Numbered from the stretch's first letter, positions 38,142 to 46,196 are shown. The stretch: DNA of 64,000 bases from Prosthecodimorpha hirschii (GCF_001305515.1 NZ_LJYW01000001.1:1969382-2033381), one strand, 5' to 3'. A program made the numbers and translations. Notes: a model not told the origin generated them from the letters alone.

Positions 38142-38675
38142 TCAGCCGATCTTGACGACCTTGTCGGACAGAAACTGGACGGAGGGAACGGGCAGGTTGT
38201 ACGGCGCCGGGCCCTTTCGAATGCGGCCGGAGGTGTCGTAGGACGAGCCATGGCAGGGACAGAACCAGCCATTGTATTCGCCGCGCTGTCCGACGCCGCC
38301 GAGCGGCACGCAGCCGAGATGGGTGCAGACGCCGACCACGATCAGCCAGTTGTCGCGGCCCTTCTGGACGCGCGCCTCGTCGGTCTGCGGATCCTTCAGC
38401 TCGCCGAGCGGAACCTTGCGGGCCGCTTCTATCTCCTCCGGCGTGCGATTGCGGATGAAGACCGGCTTGCCGCGCCATTTCACCGTGACGATCTGGCCCG
38501 GCTTGATCGCCGAGACATCGACCTCCAGGGAGGCCAGCGCCAGGGCGGAGGCGTCGGGGTTCATCTGGGCGATGAAGGGCCAGGCCAGCGACGCGGCGCC
38601 GACCGCGCCGGCGGCGCCGGTCGCGATGTAGAGAAAGTCGCGGCGGGTCGGTTCTGCCGTGTGGGTGTTAGCCAA
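38142..38675 (-). CDS. petA: Rieske iron-sulfur protein of the bc1 complex
   Basis: A 177-residue Rieske protein. The N-terminus holds a twin-arginine signal anchor (TRRDFLYIATGAAGAVGAAS). The 2Fe-2S ligands are in CTHLGCVPLG and CPCHGSSYD. The only fitting start is TTG at 38675 (reading LANTHTAEPTRR), with GAGAGG 8 nt upstream; no ATG or GTG in frame lies between there and the Tat motif. First gene of petABC; its promoter must lie in the 349-bp gap to trmL. Confidence 0.96.
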   Translation of the reverse strand: MANTHTAEPTRRDFLYIATGAAGAVGAASLAWPFIAQMNPDASALALASLEVDVSAIKPGQIVTVKWRGKPVFIRNRTPEEIEAARKVPLGELKDPQTDEARVQKGRDNWLIVVGVCTHLGCVPLGGVGQRGEYNGWFCPCHGSSYDTSGRIRKGPAPYNLPVPSVQFLSDKVVKIG

Positions 38676-39024
38676 GATCGGATCCTCTCGAACATGCGGC
38701 CGACCCGTCTCGCCGTTCCGCCCCGTTCGACCCGCCTCTGCCGCGACAACCGCGCGACCGGGTGCCCGGAAGGCGGTTCTTCGGAAGAAGGCGGACGGGC
38801 GCAGGCGGGCGCCGAGATCGGCAGGAAACGGCGTGCCTTGGCGCAGCTTCGGCCGGTCGCGCGGTGTTTTGGCACTACTTCCGAAGATTGTCCAGCACGC
38901 CGAAAGCAGCAATCGGCCGGATTTACGACCACGTCGCGGCACCGCAACATGAAAGCCTAAATCCCGATAGCCATTGACGAATGCCAGGACATCGGCATGC
39001 CTGTCCGCATTCGGAGACGAACCC
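38676..39024. other. Intergenic region between divergent petABC and trmL
   Basis: 349 bp with no convincing gene. It should contain the petABC promoter (minus) and the trmL promoter (plus). A TTGACG at 38974 with a 17-nt spacer leads to a poor -10 (ATGCCT), so I do not call it. The stretch 38865-38940 is less GC-rich than the flanks and is the most promoter-like part. Confidence 0.45.
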
Positions 39025-39498
39025 ATGCGCCTTGTCCTCTACCAGCCCGACATCCCGCAGAATACGGGTTCGATTCTGCGCCTCGCCGCCTGCCTCGGCG
39101 TGCCGGTCGATCTCATCGAACCGGCGGGCTTCGTCATTACCGACAAGGGCTTGCGTCGCGCCGGGCTGGACTATCTGCCGGCCGCCACGCTGACCCGGCA
39201 CGACAGCTTCGCAGCCTTCGAGACCTGGCGCCGGCAGGCCGGCGGGCGCCTCGTCCTGGTCACCACCCGCGCCGCCATGCCCTATACCGAATTCGCGTAT
39301 CGGCCCGGCGATCTGCTCATGCTCGGGCGGGAATCGGCCGGGGTGCCGGATGCCGTGCACGATCTGGCCGAGGCGCGGGTGGTCATCCCGATGGTCGCCG
39401 GGATGCGCTCGGTCAATGTCGCGGTCGCCGCCGGCATGATCCTGGGCGAGGCCCTGCGCCAGACAGGCGGCTTTCCCGCAGCCGGGCCGGCGGAGTAG
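39025..39498 (+). CDS. trmL: tRNA (cytidine(34)-2'-O)-methyltransferase
   Basis: A 157-residue SPOUT methyltransferase for the wobble base of tRNA-Leu. Motifs: [20 protein letters not shown] at the N-terminus, [13 protein letters not shown] and [20 protein letters not shown] (the SPOUT knot binding S-adenosylmethionine). Length fits TrmL, which lacks extra RNA-binding domains. The ATG at 39025 has GGAGA 8 nt upstream; an in-frame Met 17 codons earlier is not supported. Nearly contiguous with hemF. Confidence 0.94.
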   Translation: MRLVLYQPDIPQNTGSILRLAACLGVPVDLIEPAGFVITDKGLRRAGLDYLPAATLTRHDSFAAFETWRRQAGGRLVLVTTRAAMPYTEFAYRPGDLLMLGRESAGVPDAVHDLAEARVVIPMVAGMRSVNVAVAAGMILGEALRQTGGFPAAGPAE

Positions 39499-39502
39499 TG
39501 TC

Positions 39503-40456
39503 GTGAGCGGCCCGCCATCGCGCGCCGTTCCCGCCCGAGCCCGCAAGAGGTCGTCCTTGTCCCTGCCCGCCACCATCGAGACCGAAAAGACGGTTGCCCG
39601 CGCCTGGTTCGAGACCCTGCGCGACCGCATTTGCGCGGCCTTCGAGCAGATCGAGGACGCCTTCGACGGCCCGTTCGCCGATGCCGCAGGCGCGACCGGG
39701 CCGGCCGGCCGCTTCGAGCGCACGCCATGGCAGCGCACCGACCACACCGGCCAGGACGGCGGCGGCGGCGTGATGTCGATCATGAAGGGCCGCGTCTTCG
39801 AGAAGGTCGGCGTGCACTGCTCGACGGTGCACGGCGAGTTCAGCCCGGAATTCCGCAGCCAGGTGCCCGGCGCCGCCGAGGACCCGCGCTTCTGGGCCAG
39901 CGGCATCTCGCTGATCGCCCATCTGCACAATCCGAATGTCCCGGCCGTGCACATGAACACCCGCATGGTCGTCACGACCCGGCGCTGGTTCGGCGGCGGC
40001 GCGGACCTGACGCCGGTGCTCGACCAGCGGCGGACCCAGGACGATCCCGACACGATCGCCTTCCATGCCGCCATGGAGGCCGCCTGCCAGGCCCACGGCG
40101 CCGACTATCCGCGCTACAAGGCCTGGTGCGACGAGTACTTCTTCCTGAAGCACCGCAACGAGATGCGCGGCATCGGCGGCATCTTCTACGACTATCTCGA
40201 CGGCAACGGCTTCGCGCAGGATCTCGCCTTCACGCAGGCGGTCGGCGAAGCCTTCCTGGGCATCTATCCGGAGCTGGTCCGGCGCAACATGGGCACGCCC
40301 TGGACCGAGGCCGACCGCGAGGAGCAGCTCGTCCGGCGCGGCCGCTACGTCGAGTTCAACCTGCTCTACGACCGCGGCACGATCTTCGGCCTGAAGACCG
40401 GCGGCAATGTCGATTCGATCCTCTCCTCGATGCCGCCCGTGGTGAAATGGCCGTGA
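39503..40456 (+). CDS. hemF: Oxygen-dependent coproporphyrinogen III oxidase
   Basis: A 317-residue enzyme that decarboxylates coproporphyrinogen III to protoporphyrinogen IX with O2. Motifs: [76 protein letters not shown] and [20 protein letters not shown]. Two starts are possible: GTG at 39503, and TTG at 39557 with AAGAGG 6 nt upstream, which looks better for translation and drops an Arg/Pro-rich leader. Start uncertain, function certain. It follows trmL by 4 bp if the first start is used. Confidence 0.95.
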   Translation: MSGPPSRAVPARARKRSSLSLPATIETEKTVARAWFETLRDRICAAFEQIEDAFDGPFADAAGATGPAGRFERTPWQRTDHTGQDGGGGVMSIMKGRVFEKVGVHCSTVHGEFSPEFRSQVPGAAEDPRFWASGISLIAHLHNPNVPAVHMNTRMVVTTRRWFGGGADLTPVLDQRRTQDDPDTIAFHAAMEAACQAHGADYPRYKAWCDEYFFLKHRNEMRGIGGIFYDYLDGNGFAQDLAFTQAVGEAFLGIYPELVRRNMGTPWTEADREEQLVRRGRYVEFNLLYDRGTIFGLKTGGNVDSILSSMPPVVKWP

Positions 40457-40461
40457 GACCA

Positions 40462-40477
40462 TGCGGGAAAACCCGCA
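40462..40477 (+). terminator. Small hairpin after hemF
   Basis: A perfect 6-bp stem TGCGGG with CCCGCA and an AAAA loop, 5 bp past the hemF stop and 60 bp before the YodC-like gene. No T run follows; it may be a weak terminator or a message-end stabiliser. Confidence 0.4.
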
Positions 40478-40537
40478 GCCGCTTCTGGCGCAACGGGAAT
40501 CAGCTAGGCTGACGCCTTCCTTCGATGGAGGCTTTCC

Positions 40538-40762
40538 ATGTCCGACACCCTGTTTTCCCCCGGCGATGTCGTCTCCCTGCGCTCAGGCGGCCCGGCCATG
40601 ACGGTGACCGAGGTGACCCCCACCGCGATCACCTGCCTGTGGTTTTCCGAGCAGGACCAGACGCTCCGCACCGGCACGGTCCCGCCGATCGCGCTCGCTC
40701 TGATCGAGTCGGATGACGAGATCGAGGACGCGGACGACGAGATCGAAGACGACGACGACTGA
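40538..40762 (+). CDS. YodC-like small protein (DUF2158) with acidic tail
   Basis: A 74-residue cytoplasmic protein. The N-terminal part FSPGDVVSLRSGGPAMTVTE is the family pattern of YodC/DUF2158, a small SH3-like fold of unknown function. The last 17 residues are almost only Asp and Glu (SDDEIEDADDEIEDDDD), an unusual tail. ATGGAGG lies about 8 nt before the ATG. Neighbours hemF and an S1/P1 nuclease give no clear link. Confidence 0.82.
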   Translation: MSDTLFSPGDVVSLRSGGPAMTVTEVTPTAITCLWFSEQDQTLRTGTVPPIALALIESDDEIEDADDEIEDDDD

Positions 40763-40904
40763 GGCCGCGCCGGCCCGCGCGCTCCGCGAGACGCGGCCCG
40801 ACCTTCCGCCGCCCGGACCGGGGCGGTCGTTGTTCGGGCCGGGCCGACATGCGAGGATCGTCGCGGTCCCCGGCCGATCGGGGACCGTGCAGCCGGAGCC
40901 CGCC

Positions 40905-41891
40905 ATGAGACCCGCCGCCCTCTTCCTCGCGCTCGGCCTGGCTGCGGCCTCGGCGACATCGGCTCCCGCCTGGTGGGATGCCGGTCACATGCAGATCGCG
41001 GCGCTGGCCTGGGAGCGGCTCGACGAGCCGGTTCGGGCGAAGGTCGACGCGCTGCTGCGGGTCAATGCCGAGCAGTACCGGCTCTGGTCGGCGGGCGCGC
41101 CCGACGAGGCCACCGGCCGGCAATATGCCTTCATCCGCGCCTCGGTCTGGGCCGACGAGATCAAGGACACGCCCGGCTACGACGCCCGCGACGACAAGGT
41201 CGACGGGCCGGAGGCCGGCCGCAATATCGGCTGGGGCGACAAGCTCCCGCACGCCTACTGGCATTTCAAGGATATCGGCTTCAGCGAGGACGGCACGCCG
41301 GCCGTGCATGCCGATCCGGTCGACGCGGCCTCGCAGATCAAGCTGCTCTCCGCCGCCCTGGCGCCGGGCTCGGGCGCGACGGACGACGTCCGCTCCTACG
41401 ATCTGGTCTGGCTGATCCATCTGGTCGCCGATGCCCACCAGCCACTGCATGCGGTCGCGCGCAGTTCGGTCCTGCGGCCGGGCGGCGATGCCGGGGGCAA
41501 TTTCGTCGACGTTCAGCCGGCGACCGGCGAGATCATCCCGCTGCATGCCTATTGGGACCGCCTGCTCGGCACCGGCTCGACGCCGCGCCAGGCCGTCAAG
41601 GATGCGCTCGGCCGCGACCCGGCCGGCACCGACCCGAAGCGCGTGCGCCCGTCGGCCAGCGTGCTGCCGGGAGCCGACCGGGCACGCGCCGCCATCGCCG
41701 ACCCGGACGCCTGGTTCGCCGAGAGCGCCGCGCTCGCCCGCCGCTACGCCTATGCCGAGCCGGTCCGCTCCGGTGAGGGCCCGATCCGCCTCGACCGCGC
41801 CTACGAGACCGCAGCCCGCTCGGTCGCCCGCCAACAGGCGGCCGTGGCCGGCGCGCGCCTCGCCAACCTGATCAACGCGGCACTGCGGTAG
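40905..41891 (+). CDS. Secreted S1/P1-type nuclease
   Basis: A 328-residue exported zinc-dependent nuclease or phosphodiesterase. The signal peptide MRPAALFLALGLAAASATSA would leave a mature N-terminus at WWDAGH, where the terminal Trp and the His are zinc ligands in this family. Further ligand motifs: SVWADEI, YWHFKDI, HLVADAHQPLHAVA, GGDAGGNFVDV and PLHAYWDRLL. Bacterial members cut single-stranded nucleic acid 3'-ends or phospholipid head groups. The start at 40905 is chosen for the signal peptide. Confidence 0.9.
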   Translation: MRPAALFLALGLAAASATSAPAWWDAGHMQIAALAWERLDEPVRAKVDALLRVNAEQYRLWSAGAPDEATGRQYAFIRASVWADEIKDTPGYDARDDKVDGPEAGRNIGWGDKLPHAYWHFKDIGFSEDGTPAVHADPVDAASQIKLLSAALAPGSGATDDVRSYDLVWLIHLVADAHQPLHAVARSSVLRPGGDAGGNFVDVQPATGEIIPLHAYWDRLLGTGSTPRQAVKDALGRDPAGTDPKRVRPSASVLPGADRARAAIADPDAWFAESAALARRYAYAEPVRSGEGPIRLDRAYETAARSVARQQAAVAGARLANLINAALR

Positions 41892-41936
41892 CCCCTCGAC
41901 GGACAGGCTGCTGCCCGCTCCCCGCCCGGGCGCCGT

Positions 41937-42416
41937 TCAGCCGGTAACCGCGATGACGGTCGCGCCGGTCGCCGCCGCCAACTGGGCGGGCGCAACTGCG
42001 AACACCGCCTTCGGACTGCCGGCGGCGGCCCACACGGTCTCGAAGGCGAGCAGGTCGCGGTCGAGATAGGTCACCATCGGCGTCTCGTGGCCGATCGGGG
42101 CGACGCCGCCGATCGCGAAGCCGGTGGTGGTGCGGACATAGGTGGCATCCGGGCGCTCCAGCGCCTCGCCGATCGCCGCCCGGACGCCGGTCTCGTCGAC
42201 CCGGTTGGCGCCCGAGACGAGCAGCAGCAGCGGACGACGCGTCTCGGCGCCGACGAAGACCAGCGACTTGACGATCTGGCCGACGGCACAGCCGCAGGCC
42301 GCCGCGGCATCCTCGGCCGTGCGGGTCGAGCCCGGCATCTCGACGATCTCGACCGCCAGACCGAGTTCGGTCGCGGCAAGGCGGACCCGATCGATTCCGC
42401 TCAGCTTTTCCGCCAT
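41937..42416 (-). CDS. YbaK/EbsC-type aminoacyl-tRNA deacylase
   Basis: A 159-residue cytoplasmic protein of the prolyl-tRNA editing family, expected to hydrolyse mischarged tRNA. Motifs: AVGQIVKSLVFVGA with the conserved Lys, LLLLVSGANRVDE, TGFAIGGVAPIGHETP and VTYLDRDLLAFETVWAAAGS. The start at 42416 has GGGA and GGAGA upstream; the frame runs on but is not coding. It is divergent from the next gene. Confidence 0.9.
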   Translation of the reverse strand: MAEKLSGIDRVRLAATELGLAVEIVEMPGSTRTAEDAAAACGCAVGQIVKSLVFVGAETRRPLLLLVSGANRVDETGVRAAIGEALERPDATYVRTTTGFAIGGVAPIGHETPMVTYLDRDLLAFETVWAAAGSPKAVFAVAPAQLAAATGATVIAVTG

Positions 42417-42521
42417 GGTCCCTATGTCTCCCGTTTCCTGCCCTGTGCGGATGGCACCGGGCCGGCTTGCTGGTAGGATATCGGCGTCCACCGCCGCAAG
42501 CCCGGTCAACGGGTTGCGGCC

Positions 42522-43211
42522 ATGCCGGAACGCTTGGAGCCGTTCGAGATGGTCGATGCCGATCCGTCCGGTCGCCCGGCCGGGACCGTCCGCAGCCTGC
42601 AGGAGGCGATCCGGCGCGTCCGCGAGGTTGCCACCGCGAAGGCCGACAGCCTCGCCGACCTCGCCGCCACCGAGCGCGCCCGTCTGCACCTGCTGGCCGA
42701 GGCCCTGGCCGACGTGGCCCGGGACGTTCCGCCGGAGGTGGAATTCTTCACCCTGGCGATCCCGCCGACCGACCCGCCGCGCTTGTGGATCGACATGACC
42801 AGCCATGTCGCGCTGGCGCGCGACCGGCGCACCTACCGTTTCGTGAAGGATACCCGGCTCGGCCGCGTGGTGCTGCGCGAGACCGCCGCGCTCGACCAGA
42901 TGGCCGATGCGGTCACCGACTACATCGCCGAGCGGCTGATCGAGCGCGAGCAGGTTTTCGAGGCCGATTGGCTGCTGGCGCGACGGAGTACCGGGGGACG
43001 TGGTACCGGGGGTCAGGGCACTGGGGAGCTGGGCACTGGGGAGCCGGGCACTGGGCACGGCGCTCCGGCCGTCCCGACCTCTTCCGAGGCGACGCCGCCC
43101 GCAGCGCCGGGGCCCCTGCCCGGCCGCCTGTCGACGCTCGCAGCCTTCGCGGCCGGCCTCGCCCTCGGCATCGCGGCCCTGCTCGCCTTCGCGATCCTGC
43201 GTTCGGGCTGA
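42522..43211 (+). CDS. Unknown protein with repeat linker and C-terminal membrane anchor
   Basis: A 229-residue protein I do not recognise. Residues about 22-70 look helical, possibly coiled coil (SLQEAIRRVREVATAKADSL). Residues 75-150 look like a small alpha/beta domain (VEFFTLAIPPTDPPRLWIDM; YRFVKDTRLGRVVLRETAAL). Residues 156-180 are a Gly/Thr-rich five-residue repeat, then a Pro/Ala-rich stretch and one hydrophobic segment at about 207-226 that would anchor the C-terminus in the membrane. No signal peptide, so the domain is probably cytoplasmic. No strong ribosome binding site is seen. Neighbours do not suggest a role. Confidence 0.7.
   Translation: MPERLEPFEMVDADPSGRPAGTVRSLQEAIRRVREVATAKADSLADLAATERARLHLLAEALADVARDVPPEVEFFTLAIPPTDPPRLWIDMTSHVALARDRRTYRFVKDTRLGRVVLRETAALDQMADAVTDYIAERLIEREQVFEADWLLARRSTGGRGTGGQGTGELGTGEPGTGHGAPAVPTSSEATPPAAPGPLPGRLSTLAAFAAGLALGIAALLAFAILRSG
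42987..43061 (+). repeat. Five 15-bp G-rich tandem repeats within a coding region
   Basis: Five in-frame 15-bp units, the third and fourth identical except one base (GGCACTGGGGAGCTG / GGCACTGGGGAGCCG). They encode pentapeptides of the type G-T-G-x-x. The coding strand has eight runs of three or more G within 63 bp. Confidence 0.85.
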
Positions 43212-43276
43212 GCATCGGCCAGGAATCAGGCCGGCCAGTTCGGGCCAGGCCAGATCGGGCCCCGGCCGCCCGGCCG

Positions 43277-44176
43277 TCAGGTCCCGGGCCTGAGGGTCCG
43301 GCGCGCGATCTCGCCGGCCTGGCTCGCCCCCGGCGCGAAGCCGCGCTCGACATGGGTCAGCGTCCAGTCGCCCGGCCCGCCCTCGACGGTGAAATGGTTC
43401 CAGCCGGCACCGCGCCGGTCGGCCCGCGGCGAGGCCGAGGCCGACGGCACGCCGACGACCGGTACGCTGCCGGTCGGCCCGTCGATGAAGCCGACGGTGC
43501 CCTTGTGGGTATGGCCGTGCAGGACCAGTTCGGCGCCGGCCTCGCGCACGATCCGGCGGAACCGCTCGGCGCCGATCAGCCGGGCCGCCCAGGGCGCCGC
43601 GCCGCGGATCGGCGGATGATGGATCATCACGCAGCGGAACAATCCCTCGCGGCCGAGCGTCTCCAGGAGTTCGGCCAGCCGCATGCCCTGGCTCACGTCG
43701 AAGGTGCCGGTGGCCATGAACGGGCCGGTCGCCTTGGCCGAGGAGACGCCGACGAAGGCGACCGGACCGCGGCGGCGCAGATAGGGAAAGCGGACATGCT
43801 CGCTGCCGTCGCCGGTCAGGAACGGCCCCCAGACCTCGGTCGCCTGCTTCAGGGCGGTGCGCACATAGGCGTCGTGGTTGCCCGGCACCACGGACACGTC
43901 GGCGGCGGCGCCGAGCGACATCAGCCAGGCGCGCGCCGAATGGACCTCGGCGTCGAGCGCGATGTTGACGAGATCGCCGGTCACGCAGACATGCCCGGGC
44001 GCATGGGCGCGCATGTCGGCGACCAGGTCGTCGAGCACGGTCGGCCGCATGGCGCCGCGCCCGCGGTTGAGCCGCCAGTTGAGATAGCCGAGCACCCGCT
44101 TGGACATCAGTTCGCGCAGGCGGACGTCGGGCAGCGGGCCGAGATGGGGATCGGACAGATGGGCGAAAGAATACAT
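43277..44176 (-). CDS. Metallophosphoesterase (calcineurin-like, CpdA type)
   Basis: A 299-residue cytoplasmic phosphoesterase. All metal motifs are in place: FAHLSDPHLG (D-x-H), VCVTGDLVN (GD), VVPGNHDAY (GNHD), CVMIHHPPI and LVLHGHTHKG (GHxH). The general fold matches 3',5'-cyclic nucleotide phosphodiesterases and related enzymes; substrate is not determined by these motifs. The start at 44176 gives the usual short N-terminus before the first strand; the frame extends upstream without coding character. Confidence 0.9.
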   Translation of the reverse strand: MYSFAHLSDPHLGPLPDVRLRELMSKRVLGYLNWRLNRGRGAMRPTVLDDLVADMRAHAPGHVCVTGDLVNIALDAEVHSARAWLMSLGAAADVSVVPGNHDAYVRTALKQATEVWGPFLTGDGSEHVRFPYLRRRGPVAFVGVSSAKATGPFMATGTFDVSQGMRLAELLETLGREGLFRCVMIHHPPIRGAAPWAARLIGAERFRRIVREAGAELVLHGHTHKGTVGFIDGPTGSVPVVGVPSASASPRADRRGAGWNHFTVEGGPGDWTLTHVERGFAPGASQAGEIARRTLRPGT

Positions 44177-44443
44177 GAGCCTCGCGCGGGGCTGGTCGGA
44201 AACCCGGTCCGCGAAACGGCCGGACCGCCGGTCGGTCTCCCGTCGGCGGCGCGACCGCTTTAGCCCATGCCGGCGTCCGAGGAAACGCCAGACATGCAAA
44301 AAGCGGCCAGCGCCGGACAGGACCCGGCGACGGCTCCGCTAGCCAACTTCATGCCGCCCGGGAGGTTCCGACGATCGGAGGCGACCGCCGGCGCGATGGC
44401 CGCACCCGACCGGACGCGATCCGGCTCGGGTGTCCGGTCAGGC

Positions 44444-44557
44444 TCAGGTGTTCGGGAAGGTGCGCAGCGTCGCGACGACGCGCGGATTGGTCCAATCGAC
44501 CGCAGGCGCCCAGGAAAAGCTTTCGATCCGGAACATCCGGCGCAGAACGGCGAACAT
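44444..44557 (-). CDS. Possible 37-residue small protein
   Basis: A 37-codon frame starting with ATG at 44557. It has GAGGA about 6 nt upstream and 31 of 37 third positions are G or C, in keeping with the genes around. The peptide begins MFAVLRRMFRIESFSWAP and ends in LRTFPNT; it is basic, with two Trp and several Phe, and could lie on a membrane surface. I do not recognise a family. It may be a chance frame, but the ribosome binding site, codon pattern and otherwise empty surroundings favour a gene. Confidence 0.42.
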   Translation of the reverse strand: MFAVLRRMFRIESFSWAPAVDWTNPRVVATLRTFPNT

Positions 44558-44637
44558 GACAGGTCCTCAAAGCGGACGGCGTCGCTGCCCGCAGGGGGCG
44601 GACTGCCGTCTCGTGACCGCCCGCGGCGGCCATCCAT

Positions 44638-44650
44638 TGTGCATTGCACA
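44638..44650. promoter_or_regulatory. 13-bp palindrome, possible operator
   Basis: TGTGCA-T-TGCACA, a perfect inverted repeat in the AT-richer part of the gap, 81 bp upstream of the small-gene candidate. It could be a dimeric regulator site. No regulator is identified. Confidence 0.35.
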
Positions 44651-44844
44651 CGTCATCAAATAGGCAAAAGCACAGCAAAACGGCAGCCCTCCGTCTGGCA
44701 ATGCCGCCATGCAGACGCCACATGGCGGGCAGCGGGACGGCACCGCAGACGGCTTCCTTTGTGGAAGCAGGCGGGTGCCTCGGCTGAAGAAGACTTCATG
44801 AACCGGTTTCGGCTAGATTGTCGGCCGACAGGAGACCACCGAGC

Positions 44845-45312
44845 GTGCTCAATCGCCTGAAGCCGATCGTGCGGCGCACCGTGACCTGGTCGGGTCTCGT
44901 CACCCGTCCGGTGACGCTCGGCGTGCGCGGCTTCGTGGTCGACGGGCAGCGCCGCATCTTCCTGGTCCGGCACGGATATCTGCCCGGCTGGTACCTGCCG
45001 GGCGGCGGCGTCGACCCGGGCGAGAGCGCCGGCCGCGCCCTGGTGCGGGAGTTGGAGGAGGAAGGCGGCCTCCGGGTCGAGGAAAGCCGCATCTTCGGCC
45101 TCTATCTGAACAGCCGCACGTCGCGGCGCGATCACGTCGCGCTGTTCGTGGTCGAAGCCTTCACGATGAGCCCGTCGCCCTTCGTGCCCAATGCGGAAAT
45201 CCGCGAAGTCGGCTTCTTTCCGCTCGACGCCCTGCCGGAGGAGACGACCGGGGCCACCCGGCGGCGCATCGCCGAGGTGGTCGAGGGCGCCCCGCGCGCC
45301 GACATCTGGTAG
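44845..45312 (+). CDS. Nudix hydrolase
   Basis: A 155-residue protein with a full Nudix box GGVDPGESAGRALVRELEEE followed by GGL, the G-x5-E-x7-R-E-x2-E-E pattern that binds metal and pyrophosphate. YLPGWYLPGGGVD upstream is typical. The substrate (a nucleoside diphosphate linked compound) is not known. The start GTG at 44845 has AGGAG about 10 nt upstream; TTG at 44818 is an alternative giving 164 residues. Confidence 0.88.
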   Translation: MLNRLKPIVRRTVTWSGLVTRPVTLGVRGFVVDGQRRIFLVRHGYLPGWYLPGGGVDPGESAGRALVRELEEEGGLRVEESRIFGLYLNSRTSRRDHVALFVVEAFTMSPSPFVPNAEIREVGFFPLDALPEETTGATRRRIAEVVEGAPRADIW

Positions 45313-45683
45313 GCAGCATTGCGCCATCGAGCCGCTCGGTGCCCTTGAACCACCGTGCCGCTCATGCTAGCGACAAACCCTCTGCGCGGCGGGTTCGGAA
45401 CAGCCGATCTCCGGCCGGCAGTCATTGTGGACCCGATATTGGGTCAACCCGACATCGGGGCAACCCGACATTGGGTTAACCCAACATTGGGTCAACGGGA
45501 GCGGATCGTGCGGTTCGGCATGGCGCAGCGACGACGAGGCGAACGACGTGGAGCGATCCACGCCGCCGGCCCGCGCGCCAAGTCCTGATCCCGACGCCTC
45601 CGCCATCGGCAGCAGTGCGGTCCAGGGGTTCCGGTTCGAGCGCGGGCACAAATGCCCGCCTGACTGACGACGATACCGGACCC
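45313..45683. other. Intergenic region holding a 16-bp repeat array
   Basis: 371 bp between the Nudix gene and the GNAT gene. It contains the 4 x 16-bp array (45435-45498) described separately. I see no gene; a few open frames cross it but have no ribosome binding site. Confidence 0.5.
45435..45498. repeat. Four tandem 16-bp repeats
   Basis: Units GATATTGGGTCAACCC, GACATCGGGGCAACCC, GACATTGGGTTAACCC and AACATTGGGTCAACGG follow directly on each other. Each unit contains a near-palindromic GGGTYAACCC core, perfect (GGGTTAACCC) in the third. Spacing of 16 bp is about one and a half helix turns. The array ends 185 bp before the GNAT gene start and is much poorer in GC than its surroundings. Confidence 0.9.
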
Positions 45684-46196
45684 ATGCTGATGCACGCGCC
45701 CCTCTATTTGATTCGCCCCGAACTGCCCGAAGACGACGCCGCGATCGAGGATCTGCACGAGATCGGTTTCGGTCCCGGCCGTTTCGCCAAGACGGCCTTC
45801 CGGCTGCGCGAAGGCGTCCCGGCCGACCCGGATCTCTCGCTGGTCGCGCTGGTCGGCAGCCGGGTCGCGGGGTCCGTGCGGCTGACGCCGATCCGGATCG
45901 GCGCGGATCCGGCGCTCCTGCTCGGCCCGCTGGCCGTCCATCCGGATTTCGGCAACCGCGGGATCGGTCGCGCCCTCGTCCGGACCTCGCTGGAGGCCGC
46001 GGCCCGGCTCGGCCACCGCATGGTCCTTCTGGTCGGCGACGAGCCCTATTACGGGCCGCTGGGCTTCCGCCACGTGCCTCCGGAGCGGGTGCAACTGCCG
46101 GGTCCGGTCGACACCCGGCGCGTCCTCATCGCCGAATTGACCCCCGGTGCTCACGCCCAGGCCCAAGGCCCCGCCAAGAACTGGCGCTGGGGGTGA
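45684..46196 (+). CDS. GNAT-family N-acetyltransferase
   Basis: A 170-residue acetyl-CoA dependent acetyltransferase. LLLGPLAVHPDFGNRGIGRA is motif A with the acetyl-CoA pyrophosphate loop (x-x-R-G-I-G), and EPYYGPLGFRHV near residue 130 is the usual C-terminal part of the YhbS-like group. The start at 45684 is one of two Met codons two residues apart. The substrate is unknown. Its stop lies inside the first 88-bp repeat unit. Confidence 0.87.
   Translation: MLMHAPLYLIRPELPEDDAAIEDLHEIGFGPGRFAKTAFRLREGVPADPDLSLVALVGSRVAGSVRLTPIRIGADPALLLGPLAVHPDFGNRGIGRALVRTSLEAAARLGHRMVLLVGDEPYYGPLGFRHVPPERVQLPGPVDTRRVLIAELTPGAHAQAQGPAKNWRWG

Larger units (their letters stand above)
44177..44844. other. Gene-poor stretch with a possible small gene
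   Basis: 668 bp between the phosphoesterase start and the Nudix gene. It holds a 37-codon candidate gene on the minus strand (44444-44557), a 13-bp palindrome (44638-44650), an imperfect 17-bp direct duplication at 44421-44454, and an AT-richer patch at 44640-44690. No larger gene is convincing. Confidence 0.55.

Noticed and set aside
35959-38478. A single 839-codon frame reading through petB into petC
   Set aside because: Only the last 293 codons (petC) are coding; the part over petB is out of frame with cytochrome b and has no meaning. petC has its own ATG, ribosome binding site and signal peptide.
38974-39002. TTGACG with 17-nt spacer as a trmL promoter
   Set aside because: The -10 candidate is a poor match and would leave little room before the start; not enough to call.
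44267-44860. A 197-codon frame on the plus strand through the gap before the Nudix gene
   Set aside because: No ribosome binding site, composition rich in Arg/Pro without domain pattern, and it overlaps the better small-gene candidate and the Nudix start.
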